From Endomychus coccineus (lineage: Eukaryota; Arthropoda; Insecta; Coleoptera; Endomychidae): DNA of 64,000 bases. The stretch lies in assembly GCA_958510875.1 (NCBI GenBank), contig OY294067.1, forward strand, positions 277,122,742-277,186,741, in the 5' to 3' direction. Made by a program: the position numbers and the translations under genes. The notes under the pieces are model-generated. The model was not told where the DNA came from, made no database searches, and saw nothing but the letters and a program-made list of their open reading frames with translations. Within the stretch, counting starts at the first letter, position 1, and each line of letters opens with the position of its first letter. Positions 33,829-46,377 of this stretch are shown here, one piece after another.

Positions 33829-34970
33829 ACGAAAAAGCAATATAATAAATCCAGTCACATTTTGTTTTCTAATTCAGTTTAATCTGATTATGACTACTTT
33901 GTGGATAAGGGTGATTGTTTCTTTTTATTGTGTTATAGTGTATTCACAGTGTGAACTCTTTTATAGTTTATTACTGTATGCTTATCGTTTATCATGATTA
34001 GATATCAATCCTTTGTATTGACTTACCCTCCGACCTCGAGTGTAATGGAGTAACGGATAACAATATAATAAAGTTAATGCAAATACTCATAATATGTGGA
34101 TATAGATTTTGAGTACATCAAGAGAGGTATAATTTTCGACCTTCGAATGATAAGTACTTGGATATAACTGGGTATATCGATAACTTCGAATTAATCGTTG
34201 CTACTTGTAATCATAACAGATACTTTCCATGCCATTTTAGTTAATAGCCGTCAACCCATGGTTAACTCTAAACATTGATCAAGTATATGAGTATTTTGTA
34301 TGCATGAAATAATTGAACTTACAGAATCTAACCAACTTATTTTTTGTTGCAGGTGAGCTCAATCGATAAATAGTCGACAATAATATCCTATGGTCCTGGT
34401 ATGTATACATGTTTATTAAAATTAATCGCTTGTGGTTTCCACAATAAGCATGGTTCTGTAGATGGTGTGATCTACTCATTTGCTACAGCATATAAGGAAT
34501 ACAGCTTGCAATATCAATTATTGATTTGGATTTTAATGGTTACGTTTTGTTTATTAGTTTAAATCTCGGGATAATCTCTATTCTAGCTACTTACAAATAC
34601 CTAGTTGTGGTGCAAAATAATGAAATTCTGTTTGACAATGAAGAATGATAAAATATTATTGCAACTCCAACCTTGCAAGAGCTATCATGTGGTATAACGG
34701 GATTTGTTCATCCTTCCTTCTTCTAAAGCCTGACGGTAAATCTTCTATCTATTCTGAATGATATCACTTTAATGCGGATGAGATAATAAAATGTTATCCG
34801 AATACTAGATAAACGTTGAACCAATGTAATGGTAATATTCTCCAAAATACTAACCAGCTCTGGAGAAGACAACCAACAAAGTGCATTAGGAGAACAAAGA
34901 ATGGTTCACTGGATGTTCACAATTGTGGTACAAACAAAGATTACTTACTAGCCCTAGCTATTATCGAGAA
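33829..34970. other. mostly unassigned; one short repeat at 33893-33975
   Basis: 33893-33975 (complement) shares TATAAAAGAGTTCACAC and TATCCAC with 43580-43755 and 46300-46377. The rest is unassigned. Confidence 0.4.
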
Positions 34971-35135
34971 AAAGCTCTACTGTGGTCTTTAGATTCGAAA
35001 AGAATCTGAACGCATCCGAAGAGGTCAAATATCTGAGTACCTTAGATAAGACAACGGCCATATTGAGAGAATCACAAACAGGACTACAGTAGTAGATGCT
35101 ATAAACAGGGCCATTACGTCATTATTGTAGTTTTT
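34971..35135 (+). pseudogene. non-LTR RT C-terminal scrap
   Basis: In shifting frames the plus strand shows EEVKYLS, then DNGHIERITNRT and DAINRAITSLL. This is the YLG...DNG.I..EI..R...A block that follows the RT catalytic region in RTE/CR1-type elements. It is too short to classify. Confidence 0.45.
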
Positions 35136-35244
35136 TTTTTATACTTTGACTACACGAGAAAGAAACTTATAATGTTCGAAGAACATCGTGTGAGCCAGCA
35201 GTGGAATGTAGGGGGAGGAGATTCGTATTTTTCTTGAAGGTTTA

Positions 35245-35600
35245 GAGGTTATAGGCATAAGGAAAAACATTGAGCTTTGGTTGCATTAAACTACTAGATT
35301 ATCAGATCCCCATTTCAAAATCTTTGCCAGATCTCCAATAATTGCGTCAACCTGCCCTTGCTCCCCTGGTTTCAATGGATGGTATAGGGATACCATACCG
35401 CTTCATACCGCTTTAGATTTGAAAGCGGTATGAAGTGTATCTGCAAAGCTGTTGGCGGGACAGGTGGTCATTTTCAGCAAATCGTTTATATGAAGCAGCA
35501 ACAAAGTTAGTTCCAAGACAGATCCCTGTGGAACACTAGCGTTGATAGCCATTGTATCGGAAGATACTCCGTCAATCACCCATGGAGTGATCTATCTGTG
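35245..35600 (-). pseudogene. RT fragment, family A
   Basis: The minus strand matches the 16940-17100 and 2400-2640 regions of family A, including the stretch before and after the catalytic box (complement of GATATGAAGCAGC-like text at 35490). There are internal deletions near 35390-35440 and the frame is broken. Confidence 0.7.
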
Positions 35601-36439
35601 TAGCATTCCATTTTTGGCGTCATAAAATGCTACATTAATGACAGTATAGTGTGAGGAGCTTTCACCTTTGGCAACCAAAAGGAAACAATCCGGTTTCAGA
35701 AGTTTTATGACCTAAACTAATTTAATCTTCTCAATATAAATCGTTCTGGGAACCTCCATTAACGTTTGGCAGCCTCATAATGTTTGGTACTGATAAGGAT
35801 ACAATTGAGAGGAAACATACCGAATGAAGCCATAATCACCAAAAAAACTAACAGATGCTAACATTTGAATGTTCATTCCAATTTTTAAAATTTTAGATGA
35901 ATTAACTTTAGGTAAAAATTTCATAGGTTGACATTTCAATGCCACAACAGCATTGCATGTTAATGAACAGAACTCAGTAATGTTTTTTTAAACACTACCA
36001 AAGGCTTTTATGAAGTAATAAAATGAAATAAAATCTAGTGTACTAGAAAAATTGTTATCGCTAACATCAATGAAAGGTCTGACATGTAATGTGGTCTTGA
36101 TTGTTTCGCTTCAAATTTTGAAGTTGCTCACTAAATGCATTACTGTTATCGTTTTACAAAGGAAGACCGAGAACGACTAAAATGGTTATCAACAAAAAAA
36201 GCACTTAGGCCTGCCAACAAGATGGCTGGTGCATAAAATCAATAATAAATTTCATATGCGGTAGAGACGATCAACGTTTCTTTTCCCTCACCTATTTCTT
36301 CTGATTTAAATAGGATGAAAATGCTTTTTAAATTGACATCCATTTGCTCTCTAATTTAATCGCATATTACTATTCCAACTGGTTGATTCTGTTTGAAGGG
36401 TTCATAAAACGAATTTCAACAAAAACTTTCATTTCGAAT
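35601..36439. other. unassigned spacer
   Basis: Possibly a decayed continuation of the transposase fragment that follows on the minus strand, but no motif can be read. Confidence 0.35.
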
Positions 36440-36870
36440 AATGCGCCATTTATGTGTATCAAAGATATATTTTGGTAGCGTCTCGTAGAAACATTGGCTT
36501 TATCGAAAATATTTAATTGCCAATAAGAAGTCTACATTAACAGTTACGGAGGTACCTTCATTGTTTTCTAAGAAATACTGCCCGATGATCCCTTATGCCC
36601 ATTTGCCACAACAAACGGTCACATTTTAGGGATGCCTTGAAAATTGATTGAATTTTCCGATCTTGAGATCCAATAATTTTGTTTCTTGACGTGGCCCTAG
36701 AGAAAGTGCGACTGATCACTGAAGATGGGTTCTTATAGCAACTTACTATTGTTTCAAGATCCAATTTGCGAAATTTCTGAACTTTCCATGGCCGACTGGC
36801 TTCAGTTCTCCAATGAAAACGTTAATTCCGCTAACATTTCTGAATTAAAATTTCAATAGCAGGCCGAGAC
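36440..36870 (-). pseudogene. mariner-like (DUF4817-type) transposase fragment
   Basis: In three frames the minus strand reads GELKPVGHGKFRNFANWIL, FSDQSHFL, KKQNYWISRSENS, an HP-x-VTVxCGxWA-like block and GIIGQYFLENNEGTSVTVN. These follow the order of the intact family member at 12349-13416 (NKQNFRYWSNENP, VVWCGVGSFGIIGPYFFED). Stops and frameshifts abound. Only the middle of the protein remains. Confidence 0.6.
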
Positions 36871-37064
36871 GTACGATCAAGTAATCTGTAGTGATCTACA
36901 AGACCTCAAGATCAATCTTGATCTTGCCTTGTCTGTTTGACAAACCAAAATCAAGACAAAACATTTTTTTTTCCAAACCTAACCTTAATAAATTGAATAG
37001 AACCATTCCGAAATGAAAATCCAATCTAAATTTTAATACAAAAATTCGTTTTTTCACTTGTTTG

Positions 37065-37190
37065 ATGAATAAATATGCTATAGTTTCGCTAACACAGTGC
37101 TTCTTCAAACAAATATCACAAGAGTACTTTATAATATTTGTTTGAAGAAGCTACTGTGTTAGCGAAACTAGACACATTTATTTATATATT
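37065..37190. repeat. long near-perfect hairpin
   Basis: TAGTTTCGCTAACACAGT followed by TTCTTCAAACAAATAT (37081-37116) is complemented by 37134-37170 with only one extra base. That gives a stem of about 36 bp around a 17-nt loop. Weaker pairing of AATAAAT continues outside. No ORF. Confidence 0.85.
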
Positions 37191-37594
37191 AAACTAGTGA
37201 AAATCGAACTCCTATTAGTTTAAAAAACTAACATTAATAACTTGATGATTCTTAGTGCCTCAAGTTTTTTTATAGATTTCCACTATTAGAAAATCAAAAA
37301 AACATGAATATTTCTGAATTTTAAAATTAATTTGAATTTGAAAAACAAGAAATACTTTTGATGTGTTTAATTTTATGTATTTAGAGGGGAATTTAAAAAT
37401 ACTATTTATTTTGCTTTTTTATAATTTTTATATTAATTCTTTACAATTATGAATGTTTGCATTATATTTGGCACTAATTTTGATAATTTAATAGATGTTT
37501 TTTTCTGTAAAATCATGTTCCCTTATTTAAATACGAAAAAAGGTTTTAATACTAATAAATGAAGCTGTGTCCTCATTCACTCGCTCACTCACTG

Positions 37595-37710
37595 TCAATC
37601 AATCAATCAATCAATCAAAACGGGGTCCGTTGTGCGCCCCTTGATGCAACACTCAGTCCACCAGGCCTAAGGCAGCGCTAGAATTCTGCATAGATTGATG
37701 TCTCTAATGA
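37595..37710 (-). repeat. 3' end of the RNase-H-bearing non-LTR family with (TTGA)n tail
   Basis: The complement matches 42340-42500: GCGCTGCCTTA, then CTGGTGGACTGA, GGGGCGCACAA and GGACCC. It then ends in a CGTTTTGATTGATTGATTG tail (TTGA repeated about five times). Confidence 0.7.
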
Positions 37711-38299
37711 CCCTATTTAATTGAAACGTTAATTCCGGCTTGGAAGGAAGGAAAAATATGTATTAATATTTTTTTACACCAGCTGCAAAAATTCACTCGT
37801 TAATTTTATGCCTATCAATTGTAGCCAATCAGATGCTCCATATATTGCTATAACAACAACTTACCCCACTCATAGGCACCTAACTGTAAGATTAGTAAGT
37901 GGAAATCTCCCTGGCTTTATAGCTGTAATGAAAGCACTGGATTTATGGGTGAAATGTGGAATAATTTCACGAAGAATGTTGCTCATATTCTTAAACGGAG
38001 CTTCTTGTTCAGGATCTAGGCCAGAGTCGTTCACCAAATACATTTAATTAAATACTTTAGATTTTTATGATAAACTTGAATATGCTCAGATTCTGTACAA
38101 AATTCACCAAGATTGTATCGCAATTTATTTTATTATTAAATAATTAATTAGCTTTGCTTTTTATGATACCCAAATATCAACAAGACGACAAAGAACTTGT
38201 CACAGGAATTTGAACCACAGCCAACTTTATGTTATTATAAGGCGTAAAATTATCATTTATTTTGTATGCATCATTATTTAATTCTTTCGATACTTTTCC

Positions 38300-38765
38300 C
38301 TTGTTTCTAGTAGTATAAAATAATGGAACGTATAAAAAGTAATATTGATTTTAGATTATTATTTAAACCTTCTTTTACCAGAGCATAGGGAAAGTAATCG
38401 AAATGCGATTAAAACTGCTTCTGATTTACCAAAATATAGTACCCACTATTATTTACAATAATGATTTGTATGTTTTCTCTTTTTTCTAGTACTATAAAGT
38501 TGTATGACGTAAGTAGAATGTTTTCTACTTTATTTAATTACTTAATCCTTATTCTACTAGAACATAGGGAAATTAAAATATATATGTTATTGAATAAAGG
38601 TGCCACCGATATAACATCATTAGCATCCAATAGAAATAGGCCTAAATTGTTTTCCCTTTTCTCTACTACTATAAAATTGTGTGTTATGGGTAAAATATTA
38701 TCTACTTTATTTAATTATTTAAACCACACACACACCCTAAGTTCCACCGTCATTTACAGGATGTT
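38300..38765 (+). repeat. 178-bp tandem repeat, about 2.5 units
   Basis: Units begin near 38300, 38479 and 38656. Each has CTA(G/C)TA..TATAAA, CTTTATTTAATTA-like text and AACATAGGGAAA-like text (third unit partial). Spacing is 179 and 177 bp. Confidence 0.7.
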
Positions 38766-39327
38766 CGGAATTTTTTTTTTGGGGGGTAAAACCTCGAATA
38801 GCAATTATTGTCAATTTTTTATACAACAACGTTGCTGAAGGAATTGAAGGTTGTGAATTTGCCATGCTGCGTACTATTTCACCACAATGGGTCTGCCAAT
38901 TTGCAAATTGTTCCTTATATTTTTAACATTGGCTATCAATTAATATGTTACGAATAAAGAAATTGTTTTTCAATAAATTATAGCAAATTTTTAGTTTCTT
39001 CCATGTAAATAATTTATCTGACCTCGAAGAAGGTCTACGAACAACATATAAAAAATTTGTAATGGTCTGAATTAATGTGAAATAGCATATTTGGTCTGTA
39101 CTGTATTTGCATACCTATACTGCACAATGGAACACTTGAAGGACCGATAAAGTAAATTCGTATAATGTTGTTCGAACAGAACGACAAGAAGGTTCTGTTG
39201 ATATTAGATGAGAATCTAATATCAAATTTTCCAGGAAACAACCAACAACAAAATAGACACACCGGCGCCTTCACCATTTAACGAAATGTTCATATTCAAA
39301 ATGTAACAGAATTAATTATTGATTATA

Positions 39328-40035
39328 CCGGGATATCAAAAAGTATCTTGGTCAAGGGTGGTTGTGGAATCTAAAACGTATGTCTTAGTTTACGTTTGAA
39401 ATAATTATGTCACTGTCACACTGACATCATCCATAACCTACAAATTTCATACCTATTTATTTCAGTTGTAAAACAATAATGAATACAAATTATGAAATAA
39501 CGGTTTTAGTAACAAGAAAAACTAAATTACAGTAATTGTTGGAAATGTCCCCCTGTGAAAATCGTTTTGCAGCATTTCTGGCGTTATGGTTGCACATTGC
39601 TGAACTATTCTTCTTCTGTACGAACTTTTGGTCTACCAGCACCTTTTTTATGAGTCACACAACCAGTTTCGCGAAACACTTCAACACAATTTGTAAGGCA
39701 CGCATAAAAATTGTCCGGTAATATTGCCACGTTTGGAAAGTGCTCTTGAGAATTGTCCAAACACAAACGTTGACTGTATTGCCAATTTCCATTAACTAGC
39801 GCACCCGTTCGAAAATAGGCTTCAATCATGAAAATTTTGTGCTGTGTGGTAAGAGGCATGATTCAAAAACTGGATTAGAAAATTTCAGCACAACGACTTA
39901 ACAGATTCTGACATGATATTTATAGGTTATTGATGATGTCAGTGTGACAATGACATAATTATTTCAAACGTAAACTAAGACATACCTTTTAGATTCCACA
40001 ACCACCCTTGACCAAGATACTTTTTGATATCCCGG
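39328..40035 (-). mobile_element. mariner-like element, internally deleted (family B)
   Basis: The element is 708 bp, flanked by TA (39326-39327 and 40036-40037). Its terminal inverted repeats of about 120 bp begin CCGGGATATCAAAAAGTATC. Internally it keeps only the start of a DUF4817-type transposase on the minus strand. A second family-B copy lies at 44779-45570. Confidence 0.88.
39605..39859 (-). pseudogene. DUF4817 helix-turn-helix N-terminus of a mariner-like transposase
   Basis: The frame starts at an ATG (MPLTTQHKIFMIEAYFRTGA) and continues with NWQYSQRLCLDNSQEHFPN, CLTNCVEVFRETG and KKGAGRPKVRTEE, a complete DUF4817-type domain of about 84 residues. A stop follows and no catalytic domain remains within the element. 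Confidence 0.75.
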
Positions 40036-40584
40036 TATTTTAAAATGTATTATTCTGATGGAGATCTTTCATGATTATGATTCAAAATGTAAAGGAAAGG
40101 GGACAAAGCACTGCGTTGGCTATATTTTCCAGGTATAATAATTATCTACTACGTATGGTTGTGGTTTATTCATTTTTACCAAGATCAACAACAGTCCTTT
40201 AAATGGGTTATCTTGATGTAGGTATATTATTCCTACGTAACTAACCTTTTTGTATATCACCTTTCTTGGGGTGCTTGTTGGCAGTTTATTCAATATCCGC
40301 AACGATGGTGATGACTGATGATTCTTCTAAATTAATTTGAAGTTGAAATTCAAACCAATTCATGAAGTTTTGATTTGATACATTCCACCATGATAATCGA
40401 CATTCGTTGATGAATAAAATATTAGTTCTGCACTAAGGATAACACTTGCTGTACAACCAGCATGAAGTACGATATACATGTATAGGTTTTAGTGCTATAA
40501 TATTGTCAGGAATGACCATCTTCGATGATCCATGTCCCATCGAGATAAAAATAAACGAATTTTTCAGTTTAATATACTGATGTC

Positions 40585-40890
40585 AATCAGGGTTTCGGGA
40601 CGCTGCGACATGTTGTCTAAACGTCTGACGTTATGACGGCATTACATCGGGATCGATGAGATCGACCAAATTCACTATTTTTCCATCCCCTTATGGAATT
40701 TGGGAAAATACGAAAATTTCGAAAGGTCCATGTAACTGATGGAAATTGTTCTATAGAATCGCGGAAGCTTGCGGATACCAATTTAGAGTGCATTAGTCAA
40801 GTTAAATGTGATTTTTATAGTGTATTTTTCTGGATGGTGGATTTAAAGCGTTTCGGGAAGCTGCGACATGTTGTCTAAATTTCTGAGGTA
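40585..40890. repeat. direct repeat pair, 40 bp
   Basis: GTTTCGGGA(C/A)GCTGCGACATGTTGTCTAAA-type sequence at about 40587-40622 recurs at 40848-40882, 260 bp apart. The text between is not repeated. Confidence 0.6.
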
Positions 40891-41613
40891 CGTAGAACAT
40901 AGAATTGCAGTCCTGTGAAGAATTGTTTCTGTACTTTTGAAGTTTAATTTTATTAAAAATCAGATTCACCACAAATCTATGAACTGTCAAGTCGAATTAA
41001 GAAATATACAATTCATATCGGCAACTCTGTAATGTATTGGCAACTGTAAAAATGAAATATACCTAGTTTGACGAAGAAAGCGCGGAACTTACTCATAGAC
41101 ATTTTTGAAATGAATTGGTTTAAAAATTAAGTGAGTATGACGTCATGTGATTCTTAACCTAAAAATACTATAACGAAGACAGGAATTCTAGTTACAGTAA
41201 ATCAACTTAACGCCATCGAATAAATAATTACGTTGTTTTGGATCAATTTACGAAGGAGCTGTATTAATCAAAAAACGCCGTTAAATTTTACTTCTCATGT
41301 AGCATATACATGTGACATCACGACAAAGAAATGGTTACCATCTGTTCAGGAATTCGATCTACAACTCACGTAACCATAATATGGCTAGACGTTTTCAAAT
41401 CTTACATAGTTTATTCTCGTCATATGACTAAGTGGTTTATTAATTAAATAAAAACGTTTTATTATGTATATTTCTCACTCATCCATCAGGCAACAATACT
41501 TTTTCAGAATCATTCTAAGTCAAGAAATTCTGTGGTATCTAACGATTAAAAAAAACTCCCAATACTTTGAGTTAGAACTTGAATGAGCGAATTTACCTAT
41601 CCCAAAAGCTCAT

Positions 41614-41738
41614 CTTGGATACCTTTTTGAGTATCAGACAATCAAATCTGGCAGTCGAACGAGACAATTCCTTTCTGGGACACCTTTTTCAGTATCAGGC
41701 AATCAAATCGGCCAGTCGAACGAGACAATTCCTTTCTG
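41614..41738 (+). repeat. 61-bp tandem duplication
   Basis: Two copies share ACCTTTTT-AGTATCAG, CAATCAAAT and GCAGTCGAACGAGACAATTC-like text with a few substitutions. Confidence 0.8.
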
Positions 41739-41839
41739 ACATTAGATCCTATTATGATAATGATGGTCAAGGGAACCGGAATTGTAATGTGAGTTGCTGT
41801 AGAAAAATAAGACTATAGGTAGGTATTGAAATTGTGAAG

Positions 41840-42500
41840 TAGTTTTATTTCTTTCGCGCCCACAAAGTGACTTCTAGGCTTGTCTTGGAGTGCATGGAAA
41901 CTCTGGTTCAATTAGCCAGAAGGAACAAACTCCAGCTAGTGTGGGTACCTGCCCACCCTGGCGTGAAGGGAAACGAAGTCACCAATGAACTGGCCAAACG
42001 AGGTTCCTTGAGCTCCCCTGGTCCTGATTCAACGATCGGACTTTCATCGACCACACCGGGCTCCACGCCCTCAAGGAGCTACCGGAAGACAGTGGCTCTC
42101 GGTCTGGCGGGGTGCCCCCGGCATGAGGCAAACGAAGCTCCACATTAGGGAGTTTTCGCTCGAACTCTCTAAAATCCTACTGTCTATGAGCAGGAGAGGT
42201 CTAAAACTGGTGACAGGATACTGTCATCTAAGAAAACATTATACACAAGGGGCATTTTTGAAGAACCAGCTTGTAGTAGATGTGGAAATGCGGATGAAAC
42301 TGCCTCTCACATCTTAGTAGAATGTCCAGCACTGGCTTCTCTTAGGCTTCATAAGAGATATCAGTCCATGCAAGATCTTGTCCTTCGGCGCTGCCTTATG
42401 CCTGCTGGACTGATTATTGTATGATGGGGCGCACAATGGACCCATTCAAGCGGTGTAAGTGCTTCTGACTTGTCCGCCCCCGTTTTGATTGATTGCTTGG
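41840..42500 (+). pseudogene. non-LTR retrotransposon, RNase H and 3' end
   Basis: The frame at 41867-42148 contains SRLVLECMETLVQLA and KLQLVWVPAHPGVKGNEVTN followed by ELAKRGS, the C-terminal core of an RNase H domain (His and the last acidic residue). Downstream, in other frames, PACSRCGNADETASHILVEC gives the CxxC-H-C cluster that closes Jockey/I-type ORF2 proteins. The 3' end is shared with 37595-37710. It is 5' truncated and frameshifted. Confidence 0.8.
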
Positions 42501-42928
42501 TTTATTGCTTTCACCTCTTCCCGCAAATTGAGTGAAATGTAGTTTTCCCATAAGATTTAAAATTGCTGCAGATAACAGAATAACTTCCTGCATATCTAGA
42601 TAGCACATAGTGTCCAACTATGAGAGAGTTGTATTATTATCAGACTGACAAGCCTTCAATAAGCTAGATTAGAGTCCCCACATGTTTTATACGCGACATT
42701 ACATTATCTGTTTGACGCCACGTTCAAACTAAGCGAAACAGTATGTCAACTACAATTAATTGCTCTAATTAGGAATGAAAAATGATCTTTAATAATACTA
42801 AGGCAAATTAACTTAATGAACAAACACAGTATTATATTTGAAGAGGTCCTGAGGAGGCGTTCACGATAATGAATTAATATTTCTAATTTAGAAGAAGAAT
42901 AAATACGATTGTTTCTAATTCGAAGATT

Positions 42929-43067
42929 TTGAAACCAGCGATCTTGGCCTTGCGACCAGTTAGTAGCCAACTGCAAGACATGTGTTCAGTCGAAAAAATG
43001 AATGCGGAAGCGGTAGCAGCTATCCAATATTTGGGTACATCCCCTGTTAGGAAAACGAGCAGAAAGG
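42929..43067 (+). other. possible coding exon of unknown gene
   Basis: An 85-codon frame begins MKPAILALRPVSSQLQDMCS and includes MNAEAVAAIQYLGTSPVRKT, which looks protein-like and is GC-richer than its surroundings. The frame could be spliced at AAAG|GTTTGC (43068), a weak donor. I recognise no family. It could be a first exon or simply chance. Confidence 0.2.
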
Positions 43068-43579
43068 TTTGCTTTCAACATTTTCTCCCACTATTTTCGA
43101 GTTTTGCGCCGCTAAACACATCCACATTTTCCTCTCAGATCTTTCATCACATCCCTATTATTTTGTATATACTTCAATTTTGTTAGATCTCATATAGCTA
43201 GACGATTTTCAACCTGTGTACCTTACTGGTCCTCGCGATAACGTGGTCACGTGTGTCTGCTACTGATCGTGATCGCGAGGTTGTTACTGTTACTGATCGT
43301 TCTGTTGGTCCTACTTATGGTCGCTAGTGGGCAACCTTGCGTTACAATAAAAATGGATAAAGCTTTCCCAGACATATATCTTAAAACTTCTCGAGATTCT
43401 AGGCTGATGTTATTGGTTAAGGGTAATTAATGGGAAACATTTTAAAGTTGTTAAAATTCCACTAGTTACCACTTCAAACTTCAAAGAGTTGTTGGTTTCA
43501 TCGTATGCGCAATTCCACCCACAGCTACTGTCTGTTGGATCGTTTTGAAGAAATTTCATCCATATATACATACCTATGC

Positions 43580-43755
43580 AATAAAGTATAAAAGAGTTCA
43601 CACTGTGGATATATTATAACACTATTGATGAGAAATAATCAGCGTTATCCACTAAACATACTATTAAAGTACTAAGGATCTTCCGACTACCAAGTAGCCA
43701 TCATCAGAGTAAACTATGTTTAGTGGATAAAGGTGATTATTTCTTGGCCAAAAAA
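43580..43755. repeat. hairpin repeat, copy shared with 33893 and 46300
   Basis: GAAATAATCA-CG-TATCCACTAAAC at about 43632-43662 is complemented at 43723-43752. The preceding TATAAAAGAGTTCACAC is shared with the other two copies. Confidence 0.65.
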
Positions 43756-43951
43756 GGACAGAGTGGATTGCTCATTGCACATCCGCTTGTTTGTTTATAA
43801 TAATTTTTGTTAAAAGTGAAATAATTTTGCTCGGTACATAAAGATGTAAGGATCACGTATTCTGTGCAGCAATACAGCTTAGGAGATTAGGATTAGGATA
43901 CCTATATATATATATATCATAATTCAGAAAATTTAATTCTATATCTCTTAA

Positions 43952-44053
<102 letters not shown>

Positions 44054-44778
44054 ACTTACTTACTTCTCCCCATCTATCATAGGTGTGGAGGTGACTATCT
44101 TTTTTCAATTATTCCTATGTTGCCTCCCGCACTGCCACTTCTATATTACATTTTCTTCTGGGTCTATTTTCTTTCTCTTGCCTGCTATTTCCATCTCTCA
44201 TATCTCCTTTATCAATATTTTCTCGTCCACTAATACCAGCTGTGCGAACCATCTTAATAATTGTTGTTGTTCTATTTTATGTACCACACTTGTCACTTCT
44301 AATTTTATTGTTTTGTCACTCCCGTGATTTTATAGGTACTTTCATCTCACGTGCGTGTTGTTTTTATTTGAGTAGTTTAGCCCAGAACTCGTTTCCGTAC
44401 ATGAATATAAATAAGTATCAAGATCAATTGGTATATTGAATTTTTGTTTGTATTGTTGTTTCTTTTTTGTTGAAAAAAGTATTCTATAGAGCCCCATAAT
44501 TTACATATATGTTACTTTATTTTTATTACCTTATGTCCCGTATTTTGGTGTTAAGAAAACAAGAAAATATTTGTGAATGTTAAAAATTCTGTAATCTTCC
44601 AAGATTTGTTTTCTAGGATCGTTTTTTCATACGAACCTTCCTCTACCTCTTTATTTTCTCCAGTTATATATTAATTCTCGGGAAATAGGTCACATTTGAA
44701 TTATTTCTTTACTTTCAAGATAATATGTTTACCAATAAATTTGTATCTTTAACGACTGCTAAAGTACGAATTATGATA

Positions 44779-45570
44779 CCGGGACATCAAAAAGTATCTT
44801 GGTCAAGGGTGGTTGTGGAATCTAAAACGTGTGTCTTTACTTGTGTCAAATTAATTAATTTGCAGTTTCTAAAAGTGCGAAATTTCGCAATTTTATACGA
44901 ATGTTATAACACTCAGAAGTCTCTAGCGCTTCAGACTCCGGGATTTTCACTTGGCCTATCGAAATTAGAAGGTTCGAATTATCTAAAAACATAATTGAAT
45001 GAACGCCAGGCGTCCTATGTAATTAGCTACGAACGAAATCATTTTGACGTTTCCCTCGAGAAGCTCGCTACGCGTCAGTTGAGACCTGAGAGTACCTGCT
45101 TCTATTTTAATTACATTTTCCTATTTAAACGGAATTTTTGGAAAAAAGAAGGGCCTTCGGGTGCGTATCGCGACTAAATCTAACTACATGGAGCGAAAAC
45201 GGTACGCAAAAAGCCCTCGTGAAGAAGTTCTATGTTCCTAACTGTTGCACTTTTCCAACTCGCGAGCTACGGGCTTCTCACTTGAACGTCATTCCATTTA
45301 TCAAAGATTAACTATTTTAAAACCGTTTTCGACCCGGTTTGTGGCTATCCCCCCGACCTTTTAAAAGGTTCAAAGTTAACATTTCGACAATTTCTATTAC
45401 TATATTAATTTGTATTCATTATTGTTTTACAACTGAAATAAATAGGTATGAAATTTGTAGGTTATTGATGATGTCAGTGTGACAGTGACATAATCATTTC
45501 AAACGTAAACTAAGACATACGTTTTAGATTCCACAACCACCCTTGACCAAGATACTTTTTGATATCCCGG
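44779..45570. mobile_element. family-B element with unrelated filler
   Basis: The element is 792 bp with TA on each side. The right end carries the full inverted repeat seen at 39328-40035. The left end retains only about 70 bp of it, beginning CCGGGACATC, before switching to unrelated sequence. The interior (44850-45400) does not match the other copy, has a higher GC content and contains a 60-codon frame of unknown nature (44995-45177). Confidence 0.85.
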
Positions 45571-46377
45571 TATATCGACACTTTCTAAATGTAAAATACG
45601 TTTATTTTAAAAATTATTATGATAATGATTGACATACCTACTCAAAATGTATAGTCACGAAATAGTAGATGATCAAAAACTCAAAATTTATTGTTTGGTA
45701 GGTAATGGATAATAAATAACGTGTTTAATTACATTAATTCAGCTTGCACGTGATCAAGTACAACGACATACATTCTCCCCCACACAATTGACCCTACCGT
45801 GTCAATTTTAGGGAGAAGTATAATCGATCACATATTGTCTATGCAGGCGTTCACAGACTCATGAAAAATAACCAATACAACAGAGTTAATATATTCGAAC
45901 ATTGAGGGTATATTTTTTTATACTCTATTCCTTCTTCGGCAACGATGACACATTAATGTAATAATTCAGTAATCCAATATCATGCAGCCGCGTGATATAT
46001 TAGTATCGGTGACTGGTTCTTCAGACCCGTCATCGGATAATTGAATTTAACTACACCAATTGAATGCCAAATCAAATTATTGATCAGATTTAATCTTCTG
46101 AATTATCAAGCTATCGGATTCCCTCGACCTTACAAGATGCCTTTTAACTCACTAACCGTAGCTAATCACGTTTAACTTGTTCCCGAAAGGATTATGATAA
46201 GGATTCTAAATACAGTACTAGTATTGTCCCTGCAAAATTAGAAATTATTAGCTATACTTTTCAAACCATTCGTATATTTATGGACAAATTGATCTAAAAA
46301 ACTATAAAAGAGTTCACACCCTTACTCACTATAATACTGTTAAAGTACGGAGGACCTTTCTGCTATCAAGGAGTAGG
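45571..46377. other. unassigned; truncated repeat at 46300-46377
   Basis: 46300-46377 is a shortened copy of the 43580 repeat (TATAAAAGAGTTCACAC, GTTAAAGTAC-GAGGAC). The rest is unassigned. Confidence 0.4.

Noticed and set aside
37595..37620. CRISPR-like or telomeric array from TCAA repeats
   Set aside because: Only about five 4-bp units; explained as a LINE tail.
38300..38765. CRISPR array
   Set aside because: Three long diverged AT-rich units with no spacers; an ordinary tandem repeat in a eukaryotic context.
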